64,000 nt of DNA. Origin: Sphaerotilus montanus. GTDB taxonomy: Bacteria > Pseudomonadota > Gammaproteobacteria > Burkholderiales > Burkholderiaceae_C. The translations under genes were made by a program, and so were the position numbers. The stretch spans positions 4,278,001 to 4,342,000 of the forward strand of contig NZ_JACCFH010000001.1 of assembly GCF_013410775.1 (NCBI RefSeq). Reading direction: 5' to 3'. A model generated the notes under the pieces. The model was not told the DNA's origin and searched no databases. It saw only the letters and a list, made by a program, of their open reading frames with translations. Below, one piece after another: positions 36,407-44,037 of this stretch. The number at the start of each line of letters is the position of its first letter. Within the stretch, counting starts at the first letter, position 1.

Positions 36407-37663
36407 ATGCAAGTCATCGTCCTCGGTGCCGGCCTGCTCGGCACCACGTCCGCCCATTTCCTGCGCCAGCTCGGCCACGACGTCACCGTCATCGACCGGC
36501 AGGCCGCGCCCGCCGCCGAAACCAGCTTCGCCAACGGCGGCCAGATCTCCGTCAGCCACGCCGAGCCATGGGCCAACCCCTCCGCGCCGCTCAAGGTGCT
36601 GCAGTGGCTGGGCAAGGAAGACGCGCCGCTGCTGTTCCGCCTGCGCGCCGATCCGCAGCAGTGGCGCTGGGGCCTGCAGTTCCTGCGCGAATGCACGCCC
36701 GCCCGCACCCGCCACAACATCGCGCAGATCGTCCGCCTGGGCACCTACAGCCGCGACACGCTGCAGCAACTGCGGCGCGACCTCGGCCTGCAATACGACC
36801 AGCGCACCCAGGGCATCCTGCACTTCTACACCAGCCAGAAGGAGTTCGACGCCGCCGAAGCCCCCGCGGCGCAGATGCGCGATCTGGGCTGCGACCGGCG
36901 CGTGATCTCGGCGGACGAAGCCGTGCGGCTGGAGCCGGCGCTGCGCCACATCCGGCCGCAGCTGGCCGGGGCGACCTTCACCTCGGAAGACGAGTCGGGC
37001 GATGCGCGCCAGTTCACGCTCGCGCTGGCCGAGCGCTGCCGGCAGGACGGGGTGCGCTTCCTGATGGGGCACCACGTCATGGCGCTGCGCGAGGTGGGTG
37101 GCCGGATCGACCATGTCGAGGTGACCGATGCTGACGGGGCGTTCCAGCGGCTGCGCGCCGATGCGTTTGTCCTGGCCATGGGCAGCTTCAGCCCGCTGCT
37201 GGCACAGCCGCTGGGCATCCGGCTGCCGATCTACCCGGCCAAGGGCTACTCGGTGACGATGCCGGTGAAGGACGCGGCGATGGCGCACCAGGTCTCGCTG
37301 ACCGACGACGAGTACAAGCTCGTCTTCTCGCGCCTGGGCGACCGCCTGCGCATCGCCGGCACGGCGGAGCTGAACGGCTACAGCCGCGACCTGAACCGCG
37401 TGCGCTGCGAGGCGATCGTGCGGCGCACGGAACAGCTTTTCCCCGGCGCGGGCGACACGGCGCAGGCGCAGTTCTGGACCGGCCTGCGCCCCGCGACACC
37501 GAGCAACGTGCCGATCATCGGCCAGTCCCGCGTCCCGAACCTGTTCCTCAACACCGGCCACGGCACGCTCGGCTGGACCCACGCCTGCGGCTCGGGCAAG
37601 AGCGTGGCGCGCATCGTCAGCGGACTGGCGCCGGAGCTGGAGTTCGCCTTCACGCGCCCCTGA
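36407..37663 (+). CDS. dadA: D-amino acid dehydrogenase DadA-type flavoprotein
   Basis: 418 residues, the normal DadA length. The FAD-binding motif VLGAGLLGTTSAHFL (GAGLLG at 7-12) is followed by the family signature SFANGGQISVSHAEPWANP and, near the C-terminus, FWTGLRPATPSNVPIIGQS and LNTGHGTLGWTHACGSG. It oxidises D-amino acids (or glycine-like substrates) to 2-oxo acids and ammonia, giving electrons to quinones. Control by the upstream glycine riboswitch suggests that glycine is the physiological signal and perhaps a substrate. No clear Shine-Dalgarno lies just before the ATG at 36407, and no better in-frame start exists upstream. Confidence 0.92.
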   Translation: MQVIVLGAGLLGTTSAHFLRQLGHDVTVIDRQAAPAAETSFANGGQISVSHAEPWANPSAPLKVLQWLGKEDAPLLFRLRADPQQWRWGLQFLRECTPARTRHNIAQIVRLGTYSRDTLQQLRRDLGLQYDQRTQGILHFYTSQKEFDAAEAPAAQMRDLGCDRRVISADEAVRLEPALRHIRPQLAGATFTSEDESGDARQFTLALAERCRQDGVRFLMGHHVMALREVGGRIDHVEVTDADGAFQRLRADAFVLAMGSFSPLLAQPLGIRLPIYPAKGYSVTMPVKDAAMAHQVSLTDDEYKLVFSRLGDRLRIAGTAELNGYSRDLNRVRCEAIVRRTEQLFPGAGDTAQAQFWTGLRPATPSNVPIIGQSRVPNLFLNTGHGTLGWTHACGSGKSVARIVSGLAPELEFAFTRP

Positions 37664-37671
37664 CCCCCACC

Positions 37672-37702
37672 CTCGTCATCCTCGCGAAAGCGAGGACCCA
37701 CC
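37672..37702 (+). repeat. REP-like palindromic repeat, copy 4
   Basis: CTCGTCATCCTCGCGAAAGC then GAGGACCCACCC: the CTCGCGAAAGCGAG hairpin is identical to the copy at 36091. It lies between dadA and the convergent DUF924 gene. Confidence 0.65.
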
Positions 37703-37715
37703 CGCCACTCCCCCC

Positions 37716-38297
37716 TCAGAACCCCGAGCCAGGTTGCTTCAGGAACTCGGCTTCCTCGGCGGTATTCGTCCGGCCAAGCGCCGCATTCCGATGCGGAAAC
37801 CGCCCGAACCGCGCCACGATCACCCGGTGCCGCTCGGCCCATTCCAGCAAGCCCGCCAGCGCCGGTTCGTCCCGGCCGAGCTGCGCGAACAGGCGGATCG
37901 ACTCGTCCTGGTCGGCGAGCGCTTCTGCGTGCTCGAAGGGCAGGTAGACGAACTGGCGCTGCACCCCGGTCAGCGTCCTGTCCGCACCAGACGCGACCAG
38001 CGATTTCGCCAATGACAGCGCCCGCGGATCGCCCGCGAAGGCGCGCGGCGTGTCGCGGCCCGTGTTGCGGGTGAACTGGTCGAGGACGAGGATCAGCGCG
38101 AGCGTGCCGGTGGGGGTGGCGGTCCAGTCCTGCAGGCCGCAGGCAAGGGCTTCGTCGATCAGCGGGCCGAAGCGGCGGGCGATCTCGGCGTCGTGCTGGG
38201 GGTCCTTGCGGAACCACTCGGGGCGGGAGTGGATGTGGGCGGGGTCGGTGGCGGGGCCGAACCAGAAGTCGAGGATGGCGCTTGGGTTGGGTTGCAT
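37716..38297 (-). CDS. DUF924 family protein
   Basis: 193 residues from the ATG at 38297 (MQPNPSAILDFWFGPATDPA). Typical DUF924 features are the N-terminal LDFWFG, the central ALILVLDQFTRNTGRDTPRAF and RQFVYLPFEHAEAL, and the C-terminal RFGRFPHRNAALGR. The family is all-helical, TPR-like and of unknown function. An in-frame ATG at 38342 would add 15 residues before the conserved start. It is convergent with dadA across a REP-like unit and divergent from the DUF1993 gene. Confidence 0.9.
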   Translation of the reverse strand: MQPNPSAILDFWFGPATDPAHIHSRPEWFRKDPQHDAEIARRFGPLIDEALACGLQDWTATPTGTLALILVLDQFTRNTGRDTPRAFAGDPRALSLAKSLVASGADRTLTGVQRQFVYLPFEHAEALADQDESIRLFAQLGRDEPALAGLLEWAERHRVIVARFGRFPHRNAALGRTNTAEEAEFLKQPGSGF

Positions 38298-38401
38298 GGC
38301 GATCGATGGTACGACTGGTTTCACGATGGCAGGACTCTGCATCCACGAGAAAAAACTGCTAGCGTCGTGGACTGTCCCGAGTCACCACCAAGGAACCCCG
38401 C

Positions 38402-38926
38402 ATGACCATCTCCATGTCCTCCGCCAGCCTCCCCGTCTTCACCACCATGCTGCGCAACCTGAGCCACTGCATGGACAAGGCCGAAGCGTCCGCCGCCGCC
38501 CGCAAGTTCGACGTGAACGTGCTGGTGCAGGCCCGCCTGGCGCCAGACATGCTGCCGTTCGCCTCGCAGGTGCGCATCGCCTGCGACGCCGCGAAGCTGG
38601 CCGCCGCGCGCCTCGGCGGCCTCGACGCCCCCAAGTTCGCCGACGACGAAACCACCTTCGCCCAACTGCAGGAGCGCATCGCCAGGACGCTGGCGTTCCT
38701 CGTCACCGTGCCGCCCACCGCCCTCGACGGCACCGAGGACAAGGACATCACCTTCCCCGTCGGCCGCGACGGCTCGACCCGCACGATGAAGGGCGAGGAC
38801 TACCTGAAGCACTGGGCGCTGCCGAACGTGTTCTTCCACGTCACCACCGCCTACGCGCTGCTGCGCCACAACGGCGTGGACCTGGGCAAGGTGGATTACC
38901 TGGTGGGGGCTCAGGCTGCGGCCTGA
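38402..38926 (+). CDS. DUF1993 family protein
   Basis: 174 residues, matching the DUF1993 family: VFTTMLRNLSHCMDKAEASA, the ARLAPDMLPFASQVRIACDA motif, and the end HWALPNVFFHVTTAYALLRH followed by NGVDLGK. The family adopts a DinB-like four-helix bundle; its function is unknown. The GGAACCCCGC stretch precedes the ATG. Its last 16 bases overlap the 3' end of the convergent cytochrome b gene. Confidence 0.9.
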   Translation: MTISMSSASLPVFTTMLRNLSHCMDKAEASAAARKFDVNVLVQARLAPDMLPFASQVRIACDAAKLAAARLGGLDAPKFADDETTFAQLQERIARTLAFLVTVPPTALDGTEDKDITFPVGRDGSTRTMKGEDYLKHWALPNVFFHVTTAYALLRHNGVDLGKVDYLVGAQAAA

Positions 38927-39579
38927 ACCAGCCAGAACCCGACCACCGCCGCGATCAGCAGCGCCGCCACGAACCCGTGGTTGCGCTGTGCCAGATCCGG
39001 GCCGGCGCCGGGAATCCGCCCGGTGAGCATCGGCCGCGCCGCATTGGTCCGGCGCAGCAGGCTCAGCAGCGCGATCAGGCCGATGTGCCCCAGCACCAGT
39101 GCCAGCATGCCGTTGGCGAACAGTTCGTGCGTTTCCTCCAGCACCTCGCCGACCAGATCGCCACCCCATTCGTTGTAGGTCGCGTAACCACTGAGCGTCA
39201 GTGGCACGACGGTCACCATCAGCGCCAGCACGGCCAGCGCCATGCCCAGGTTCTGCGCCTGCCGGCCGTTGAACTGCCCGGCGCGGGCGCTCGCCAGCCA
39301 CGGCTTCAGCCCCGAGAGCTTGCGCAGCAGCAGCCCGAGCCGCGCTTGCCGCGGCCCGACCAGCCCCCACACGATGCGGAACGCCAGCAACCCGGCCAGC
39401 GTGTAGCCCAGCGTGACGTGCACCAGCCGCCAGTGCTCGGACTCGGCGGTCAGGTACGCGCCGGTGAAGCACAGCGCGAACAGCCAGTGGAAGACGCGGG
39501 TCGGCGCATCGGTGACACGGCGGGTCGGGGTGGTCGTGGTCGCGCCAGCAGAGGCAGCGTTCAGGGTGGAACTGGTCAT
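38911..39579 (-). CDS. Cytochrome b (b561 family) of the SHP/diheme cytochrome module
   Basis: 222 residues with four predicted membrane segments. They start RVFHWLFALCFTGAYLTAES and continue through WRLVHVTLGYTLAGLLAFRI, LAVLALMVTVVPLTLSGYAT and the pair ALVLGHIGLIALLSLL and FVAALLIAAVVGFWLV. Histidines suited to bind two b hemes are H in VFHW, HVTLGY, EETHELF and LGHIGL. It would move electrons between the quinone pool and the periplasmic diheme cytochrome. The ATG overlaps the stop of that cytochrome's gene (ATGA), so the two are coupled. The 3' end overlaps the DUF1993 gene by 16 bases. Confidence 0.9.
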   Translation of the reverse strand: MTSSTLNAASAGATTTTPTRRVTDAPTRVFHWLFALCFTGAYLTAESEHWRLVHVTLGYTLAGLLAFRIVWGLVGPRQARLGLLLRKLSGLKPWLASARAGQFNGRQAQNLGMALAVLALMVTVVPLTLSGYATYNEWGGDLVGEVLEETHELFANGMLALVLGHIGLIALLSLLRRTNAARPMLTGRIPGAGPDLAQRNHGFVAALLIAAVVGFWLVQAAA

Positions 39580-40046
39580 TTCGGAATCCTCACGCGGTCT
39601 TCGTCGAAATCGCCCTTGTCGGCGCCAGCGTGGCAGGCCATGCAGTTGGACGCGCTCTTGATCGAGGCGCGTTTCCAGACGCTGGCGCCGACCTCGTCGT
39701 GCTGCCGGATGAACCAGGCGGAGCGGGTGATGCGGTCCTCGGGCGGCGGGGTGGCGCTGACGCGGCGGCCGGTGCCGGCGTTGTCGGTGAGCCAGCGGGT
39801 GATGAGCTTGACCGACGCGGCGTCGAGCGAGGCGTCCGTGCCGTAGTGCTTGTCCAGACCGCCCATCAAGCGCGTCCACGACGCCGCCGGCAGCATCCCG
39901 GGCGGGTAGGCCATGTGGCAGGCCGCGCATTCCTGCTGGTATTGCGGCAGGGTGGGCACGCGCAGGGCCCGGTGGTGGTCGTCGTCGGCGAATGCGGACG
40001 GTGCGAGCAGCGCGGTGGTCAGGAGCAGGGCGAGGGGTGGGCGCAT
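39576..40046 (-). CDS. Periplasmic diheme cytochrome c (DHC type)
   Basis: 156 residues. A signal peptide of about 20 residues (LALLLTTALLAPSAFA) is followed by two c-type heme sites, CAACH at residues 40-44 and CMACH at 135-139. This size and placement match the DHC proteins that are electron donors to SHP in Rhodobacter and Shewanella. It lies between shp and the cytochrome b gene, all on the minus strand. The stop overlaps the cytochrome b start; a REP-like unit and ~50 bases separate it from shp. Confidence 0.88.
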   Translation of the reverse strand: MRPPLALLLTTALLAPSAFADDDHHRALRVPTLPQYQQECAACHMAYPPGMLPAASWTRLMGGLDKHYGTDASLDAASVKLITRWLTDNAGTGRRVSATPPPEDRITRSAWFIRQHDEVGASVWKRASIKSASNCMACHAGADKGDFDEDRVRIPK

Positions 40047-40050
40047 GGGG

Positions 40051-40079
40051 TGGGTTCCCGCTTGCGCGGGAATGACGGT
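40051..40079 (-). repeat. REP-like palindromic repeat, copy 5
   Basis: TGGGTTCCCGC, TT, then GCGCGGGAATGACGG: the unit read on the minus strand matches the copy at 36126. It lies between shp and the diheme cytochrome gene inside a single operon. Confidence 0.65.
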
Positions 40080-40095
40080 GAGGGGAACAGTGGGC

Positions 40096-40539
40096 TCAGC
40101 GCTTCTGGGCGATGAGGTAGGCGAGGACGTCGGCCTTTTCGGCGGCGCTGCACTCGCGGCTCACGACGTCCTTGCAGTTGCGGCGGAACCACTTGTCCAC
40201 CTTGGCTTCGTCGGTGAAGGCCTTGGCGTTGAAGGCGGGGGCCATCGGGGCAATGGGCTTGCTGGTGCTGGCGTGCTTGCCTTCGGTGGTCGGCGGCGCG
40301 TTGTGGCAGGACGAGCAGGACCACTCGCCGCCGTGCTTGCTGGTGAAGAACACCCGCCCGCGTTCCGCACTGGCCGGCGCGCCAGCGGCCACGGTCCAGC
40401 GCTGGAGCTGGGCGTCGGGCGTCGTGTCACCCGCTTCGGCCGGCATCGCCAGCAGCAGCGAAGCGGCCACGGCCGCGAGGGCGGTGAGCGTGGTGCGGAC
40501 CAGGTGGGGACGGGCGGAAGGGGTGCGGTAGGAGTGCAT
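40096..40539 (-). CDS. shp: SHP-type monoheme cytochrome c (DUF1924)
   Basis: 147 residues with an N-terminal signal to about residue 36 (PAEA/G). The single heme site is CSSCH (75-79). Downstream, KWFRRNCKDVVSREC gives Asn121 next to Cys122 and a second Cys130. In Sphaeroides heme protein an Asn in exactly this RNC context is a releasable sixth heme ligand, and the two cysteines form a disulfide. SHP binds oxygen and NO; its physiological role is unsettled. It is the first gene of the shp-dhc-cytochrome b operon and divergent from the PepSY/two-component genes. Confidence 0.87.
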   Translation of the reverse strand: MHSYRTPSARPHLVRTTLTALAAVAASLLLAMPAEAGDTTPDAQLQRWTVAAGAPASAERGRVFFTSKHGGEWSCSSCHNAPPTTEGKHASTSKPIAPMAPAFNAKAFTDEAKVDKWFRRNCKDVVSRECSAAEKADVLAYLIAQKR

Positions 40540-40662
40540 GGCTGCATTCTGGAAAACCGCGGCTGTACCTTGTCTGAATCGACCGTTTACCTGGGGTTCA
40601 GATTCGGATGTGGACAATCCGGGGTGCAAGTGCCGGACGGTCTGGCGCGGAAGGATCTCGGA

Positions 40663-41034
40663 ATGTCGAAGCGGGCCCTGCAACAGCTGGGAATGGCGGC
40701 GGTGCTGATGGCGGCCTGCTGCAGTCCCGCCGTGTCCATCGCCCGCGAGCGGGACGACCATGAGCGCGCCCGGCAGGCGGTCGAGGCGGGCCAGATCCTG
40801 CCGCTCAAGGCGATCCTGGCGCGGGTGGAACGCGACATGCCGGGCGAGGTGCTCGAAGTCGAGCTGGAGCAGCAGGACAGCGGGGTCTGGATCTACGAAC
40901 TCAAGGTGCTGCAACCCGGCGGTGTGCTGACCAAGCTCAAGCTGGACGCCCGAACCGGCGCCATGCTGAAGACCCGCGCCCAGCGCGCTGGCACCCGCGA
41001 ACGCGGCCATGAACGCGATCGCGAAAGAGACTGA
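40663..41034 (+). CDS. Exported PepSY-domain protein
   Basis: 123 residues. The signal peptide (LGMAAVLMAACCSPAVSIA) is followed by a PepSY-like domain: AVEAGQILPLKAILARVERD, MPGEVLEVELEQQDSGVWIY and KLKLDARTGAMLKTRAQRAG. The very basic Arg-rich C-terminus is notable. Such proteins often sit just upstream of a response regulator/kinase pair and are thought to modulate periplasmic sensing. The response regulator ATG follows three bases after the stop, so the three genes form one operon. Confidence 0.85.
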   Translation: MSKRALQQLGMAAVLMAACCSPAVSIARERDDHERARQAVEAGQILPLKAILARVERDMPGEVLEVELEQQDSGVWIYELKVLQPGGVLTKLKLDARTGAMLKTRAQRAGTRERGHERDRERD

Positions 41035-41037
41035 TTG

Positions 41038-41694
41038 ATGCGCATCCTGGTGGTGGAAGACGAAGCAACGCTCGCAGCCCAGCTGCAGCAGGCGCTGGCC
41101 GACGCCGGCTACACCAGCGAACTCAGCCGCGACGGGCGTGACGCCTGGTACCGCGGCGAGGTCGATGCCTTCGACGCGGTGGTGCTCGACCTGGGCCTGC
41201 CGGAGATCGACGGCCTGACCGTGCTGAAGCGCTGGCGCGCGGCGGGTCGGCGGATGCCGGTGCTGATCCTGACCGCGCGCGACAACTGGCACGAGAAGGT
41301 GACCGGCATCGACGCCGGGGCCGACGACTACCTGACCAAGCCCTTCCACATGGAAGAGCTGCTGGCCCGGCTGCGGGCGCTGATCCGGCGCGCGGCGGGG
41401 CAGGCCTCGGCGCAGCTGTGCTGCGGTGCGGTGCAGCTCGACACGCTGAGCGGCCGTGTCACGGTGGACGGACAGGCCGTGACGCTGACCAGCCACGAGT
41501 ACAAGGTGCTCGCCTACCTGATGCACCGGCCGAACCGCATCGTCTCGCGCGTGGAGCTGATCGAGCACCTCTACGCGCAGGACTTCGACCGCGAGTCCAA
41601 CACCATCGAGGTCTTCATCGGCCGGCTGCGGCGCAAGCTGCCAGCGGAGCTGATCGAGACCGTGCGCGGCCTGGGCTACCGCCTCAATGCATGA
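41038..41694 (+). CDS. Response regulator, OmpR family (QseB-like)
   Basis: 218 residues. The receiver domain has the acidic pocket in VVEDEA, the phospho-acceptor Asp51 (VVLDLGLPEIDG) and the lysine in DDYLTKPFHMEEL. The C-terminal winged helix (LTSHEYKVLAYLMHRPNRIV, ESNTIEVFIGRLRRKL, VRGLGYRL) binds DNA. The sequence type is QseB/PmrA-like. It is encoded between the PepSY gene and its kinase. A TTG three bases upstream is in frame but unlikely. By analogy with known shp clusters it may control the divergent cytochrome operon. Confidence 0.93.
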   Translation: MRILVVEDEATLAAQLQQALADAGYTSELSRDGRDAWYRGEVDAFDAVVLDLGLPEIDGLTVLKRWRAAGRRMPVLILTARDNWHEKVTGIDAGADDYLTKPFHMEELLARLRALIRRAAGQASAQLCCGAVQLDTLSGRVTVDGQAVTLTSHEYKVLAYLMHRPNRIVSRVELIEHLYAQDFDRESNTIEVFIGRLRRKLPAELIETVRGLGYRLNA

Positions 41695-41709
41695 CGGCGT
41701 GAACCGCCC

Positions 41710-43113
41710 ATGAACCGGCTGTTCGGCGCCTCGCTGCGGGTGCGGCTGCTCATCGGCACGCTGCTGGGCGTGAGTGCGGCGCTGCTGGTGGCAGGACTGG
41801 TGCTGTCGAACCTGTTCCGCGAGCAGGTGGCGCGGCAGTTCCAGGCCGGCCTGCGGGTGCATCTGGACCAGCTCACCGCCAGCGTGGAGGCCGGCCCCGA
41901 TGGCCAGCCCGTGCTCTCGGCCGCGCTGGTGGATGCGCGCTGGAACAAGCCGTACTCGGGCCTCTACTGGCAGGTCGACGGACTGCAGGGTGGCCGGACG
42001 GTGCCCGCGCTGCTGCGCTCGCGGTCGCTGTGGGATGCGACCTTGTCAGTGCCCGCGGACGTGCTGGCAGACGGCGAGGTCCACGTCCACGACATCACCG
42101 GGCCGGATGGGCTGGGCCTGCGGGTGCTCGAACGCGTGGTGCATCCGGACGACCGGCCTGCCACGTCCTGGCGCCTGAGCGTAGCGCAGGACACGCGCGA
42201 GCTGGACGAGGCGGTGTCGTCCTTCGTGGGCATGCTGGTGCTGTCGCTGGGCGTGCTCGCCGTGGCGCTGATGGCGGCTGCTGCTGCGCAGGTCGTCGTC
42301 GGGCTGGCGCCGCTGCGCAGTCTGCAGGCAGCGGTGTCTGCCTTGCGGGCCGGTCGGCTGCAGCGGCTGGAGGGCGATTTCCCGGCCGAGCTGCAACCGC
42401 TGGTGGACGATTTCAACGGCGTGCTCGACCAGAACACCCAGATCGTCGTGCGCGCCCGCACGCAGGCCGGCAACCTGGCCCACGCGATCAAGACGCCGCT
42501 GGCGGTGCTGTCCAACGCGGCGGCGCGCCCGGACACCGCACAGGGCGCGCTGGCGCGGCTGGTCGACGAGCAGGTGGCGCAGGCGCAGCGGCAGGTCAAC
42601 TGGCACCTGTCACGGGCGCGGGCCGCGGCGGCAGTCGGTGTGCCGGGGGTGCGCACCCTGGTGTCCGCGGTGGCGGGGCCGCTGGTGAAGGTGATGGACC
42701 GGGTCCACGCCGGGCGCCATCTGGATTTCGACGACCGCACCGCCGACGTCCCGCTGTGGTTCGCCGGTGAAGAACAGGATCTGCAGGAGATGCTGGGCAA
42801 CCTGCTCGACAACGCCTGCAAGTGGGCGCGCTCGTCGGTGCTGGTGGAGGTGTCGGCGACATCAGCGGAGAAGGGCGCGCCACGGCCCTGTCTGCAGATC
42901 ACGGTCGAAGACGACGGGCCCGGCATCGCGGAGGCGCTGCGCGAGAAGGTGCTGGTCCGCGGCGCCCGGATCGACGAGCAGATGCCGGGCTCGGGGCTCG
43001 GGCTGGCGATCGTCCTCGATCTGGCGCAGTTGCACGGCGGCACGCTGCGGCTGGAGCGCTCCGAGGCGCTGGGCGGCTTGCGGGCGCGTCTGGTGCTACC
43101 CGCCGCGGTGTGA
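41710..43113 (+). CDS. Sensor histidine kinase partner of the response regulator
   Basis: 467 residues. TM1 is at about 11-35, then a ~130-residue periplasmic sensor, TM2 at about 167-195 and a HAMP-like linker. The H-box is AGNLAHAIKTPLAVL with phospho-acceptor His258. The ATPase domain has N-box GNLLDNACKWARSS, DDGPGI and a G2 box GSGLGLAIVLDLAQL. The type is close to PhoQ/QseC-like kinases. The C-terminal 18 bases overlap the convergent araC gene. The ligand is unknown; association with the heme cluster makes a redox or gas-related signal plausible. Confidence 0.92.
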   Translation: MNRLFGASLRVRLLIGTLLGVSAALLVAGLVLSNLFREQVARQFQAGLRVHLDQLTASVEAGPDGQPVLSAALVDARWNKPYSGLYWQVDGLQGGRTVPALLRSRSLWDATLSVPADVLADGEVHVHDITGPDGLGLRVLERVVHPDDRPATSWRLSVAQDTRELDEAVSSFVGMLVLSLGVLAVALMAAAAAQVVVGLAPLRSLQAAVSALRAGRLQRLEGDFPAELQPLVDDFNGVLDQNTQIVVRARTQAGNLAHAIKTPLAVLSNAAARPDTAQGALARLVDEQVAQAQRQVNWHLSRARAAAAVGVPGVRTLVSAVAGPLVKVMDRVHAGRHLDFDDRTADVPLWFAGEEQDLQEMLGNLLDNACKWARSSVLVEVSATSAEKGAPRPCLQITVEDDGPGIAEALREKVLVRGARIDEQMPGSGLGLAIVLDLAQLHGGTLRLERSEALGGLRARLVLPAAV

Positions 43114-43962
43114 CGCACCCGCGCCCGCCGCCTCGCCCCCGAAGAAGCGACTCGGCGCCATGCCCACGGTGCGGGTGACCATCGCGGTGAACGCACTCGG
43201 GCTGGCGTAACCCAGCTCGGCGGCGATGTGGCTCATCGGCTTGCCACGCGCCGCCAGCGCCAGCGCCCGGGCCAGCAGTACCTGGTGGCGCCACTGCACG
43301 AAGCTGGTGCCCAGCTCGTCCCGGAACAGCCGGGCCACCGTGCGCGCGCTGGCCCCGGATTCGGCCGCCCAGGCGTCCAGCGTCGCGTGGCGGGTCGGCG
43401 CATCCAGCACGGCTTCGCAGAGGTGCCGCAGCCGCTTGTCCTGCGGCAGCGCCACCCCCAGCGGCAGCGGCTGGGCGCGGCGCAGCTCGTCCAGCACCAG
43501 CGTGCCGATGCAGCGCTCGCGCAGCTGGTCGGCCGCGTCCGGCAGGGTGTCGGGATCGAGTTCGGTGAGCTGCTGCACCAGCTCGCGCAGCAGCGACGAC
43601 ACCTCGATGACGCGGCAGCGGCGCCAGGCGTCTTCCTGCGCGGCCGGCACGTCCGGGCCACAGCGGTCGGCGGGCTGGTGGACGTAGAGCGTGCGCATGT
43701 CGGCGTCCTGCACCACGGTCACGGTGTGCACCACCTGCGGCGGGATCCACACCGCGCGCGAGGGCGGCACGAGGTAGGTGCTGTGGTCGGCGGTGACCCG
43801 CGTGACGCCAGTCGCCGAGAACGCGACCTGCGCCCAGGCATGGCTGTGGGGCGCGACGCGGGTGTCGGCCTCCAGGCGCCGCGACTTGCCACGCACGGGG
43901 CGGGCGGCGGTCGGTGCAAAGCGCTGGGGATCGAGCGGAGCGATGCTGCGGTGCGGAAGCAT
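43096..43962 (-). CDS. AraC-family regulator with N-terminal cupin
   Basis: 288 residues. An N-terminal cupin-like sensor (HSHAWAQVAFSATGVTRV, PPSRAVWIPPQVVHTVTVV) precedes two helix-turn-helix motifs: ATLDAWAAESGASARTVARL and KPMSHIAAELGYASPSAFTA. It resembles the NimR/YeaM-type AraC proteins, which are usually encoded divergently from an MFS exporter, as here. Probable self- and MFS-gene control through the palindrome at 43979-43993. The 3' end overlaps the kinase gene. Confidence 0.9.
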   Translation of the reverse strand: MLPHRSIAPLDPQRFAPTAARPVRGKSRRLEADTRVAPHSHAWAQVAFSATGVTRVTADHSTYLVPPSRAVWIPPQVVHTVTVVQDADMRTLYVHQPADRCGPDVPAAQEDAWRRCRVIEVSSLLRELVQQLTELDPDTLPDAADQLRERCIGTLVLDELRRAQPLPLGVALPQDKRLRHLCEAVLDAPTRHATLDAWAAESGASARTVARLFRDELGTSFVQWRHQVLLARALALAARGKPMSHIAAELGYASPSAFTAMVTRTVGMAPSRFFGGEAAGAGASHRGG

Positions 43963-43978
43963 GGAGATGGCCGAATCG

Positions 43979-43993
43979 CGACAGAGAATGTCG
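43979..43993. promoter_or_regulatory. CGACA-N5-TGTCG palindrome between araC and MFS genes
   Basis: A perfect 15-base interrupted palindrome lying 17 bases before the araC start and 45 before the MFS start. It is a likely operator for the AraC protein; the assignment is by position only. Confidence 0.4.
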
Positions 43994-44037
43994 TTCTATC
44001 GTAACCCGGACGCAGACAGCACCTCTACAGTGCCCGG

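Noticed and set aside
36381-36905. 174-codon frame with a well-placed ribosome site after the riboswitch
   Set aside because: It overlaps dadA out of frame and its sequence is Ser/Arg/Ala-rich without a motif; only its start is of interest and is reported as a finding.
40574-40605. TCTGAA-N18-TTCAGA repeat between shp and the PepSY gene as an operator
   Set aside because: Arms are short and the same bases can be read as an imperfect direct repeat; too ambiguous to call.
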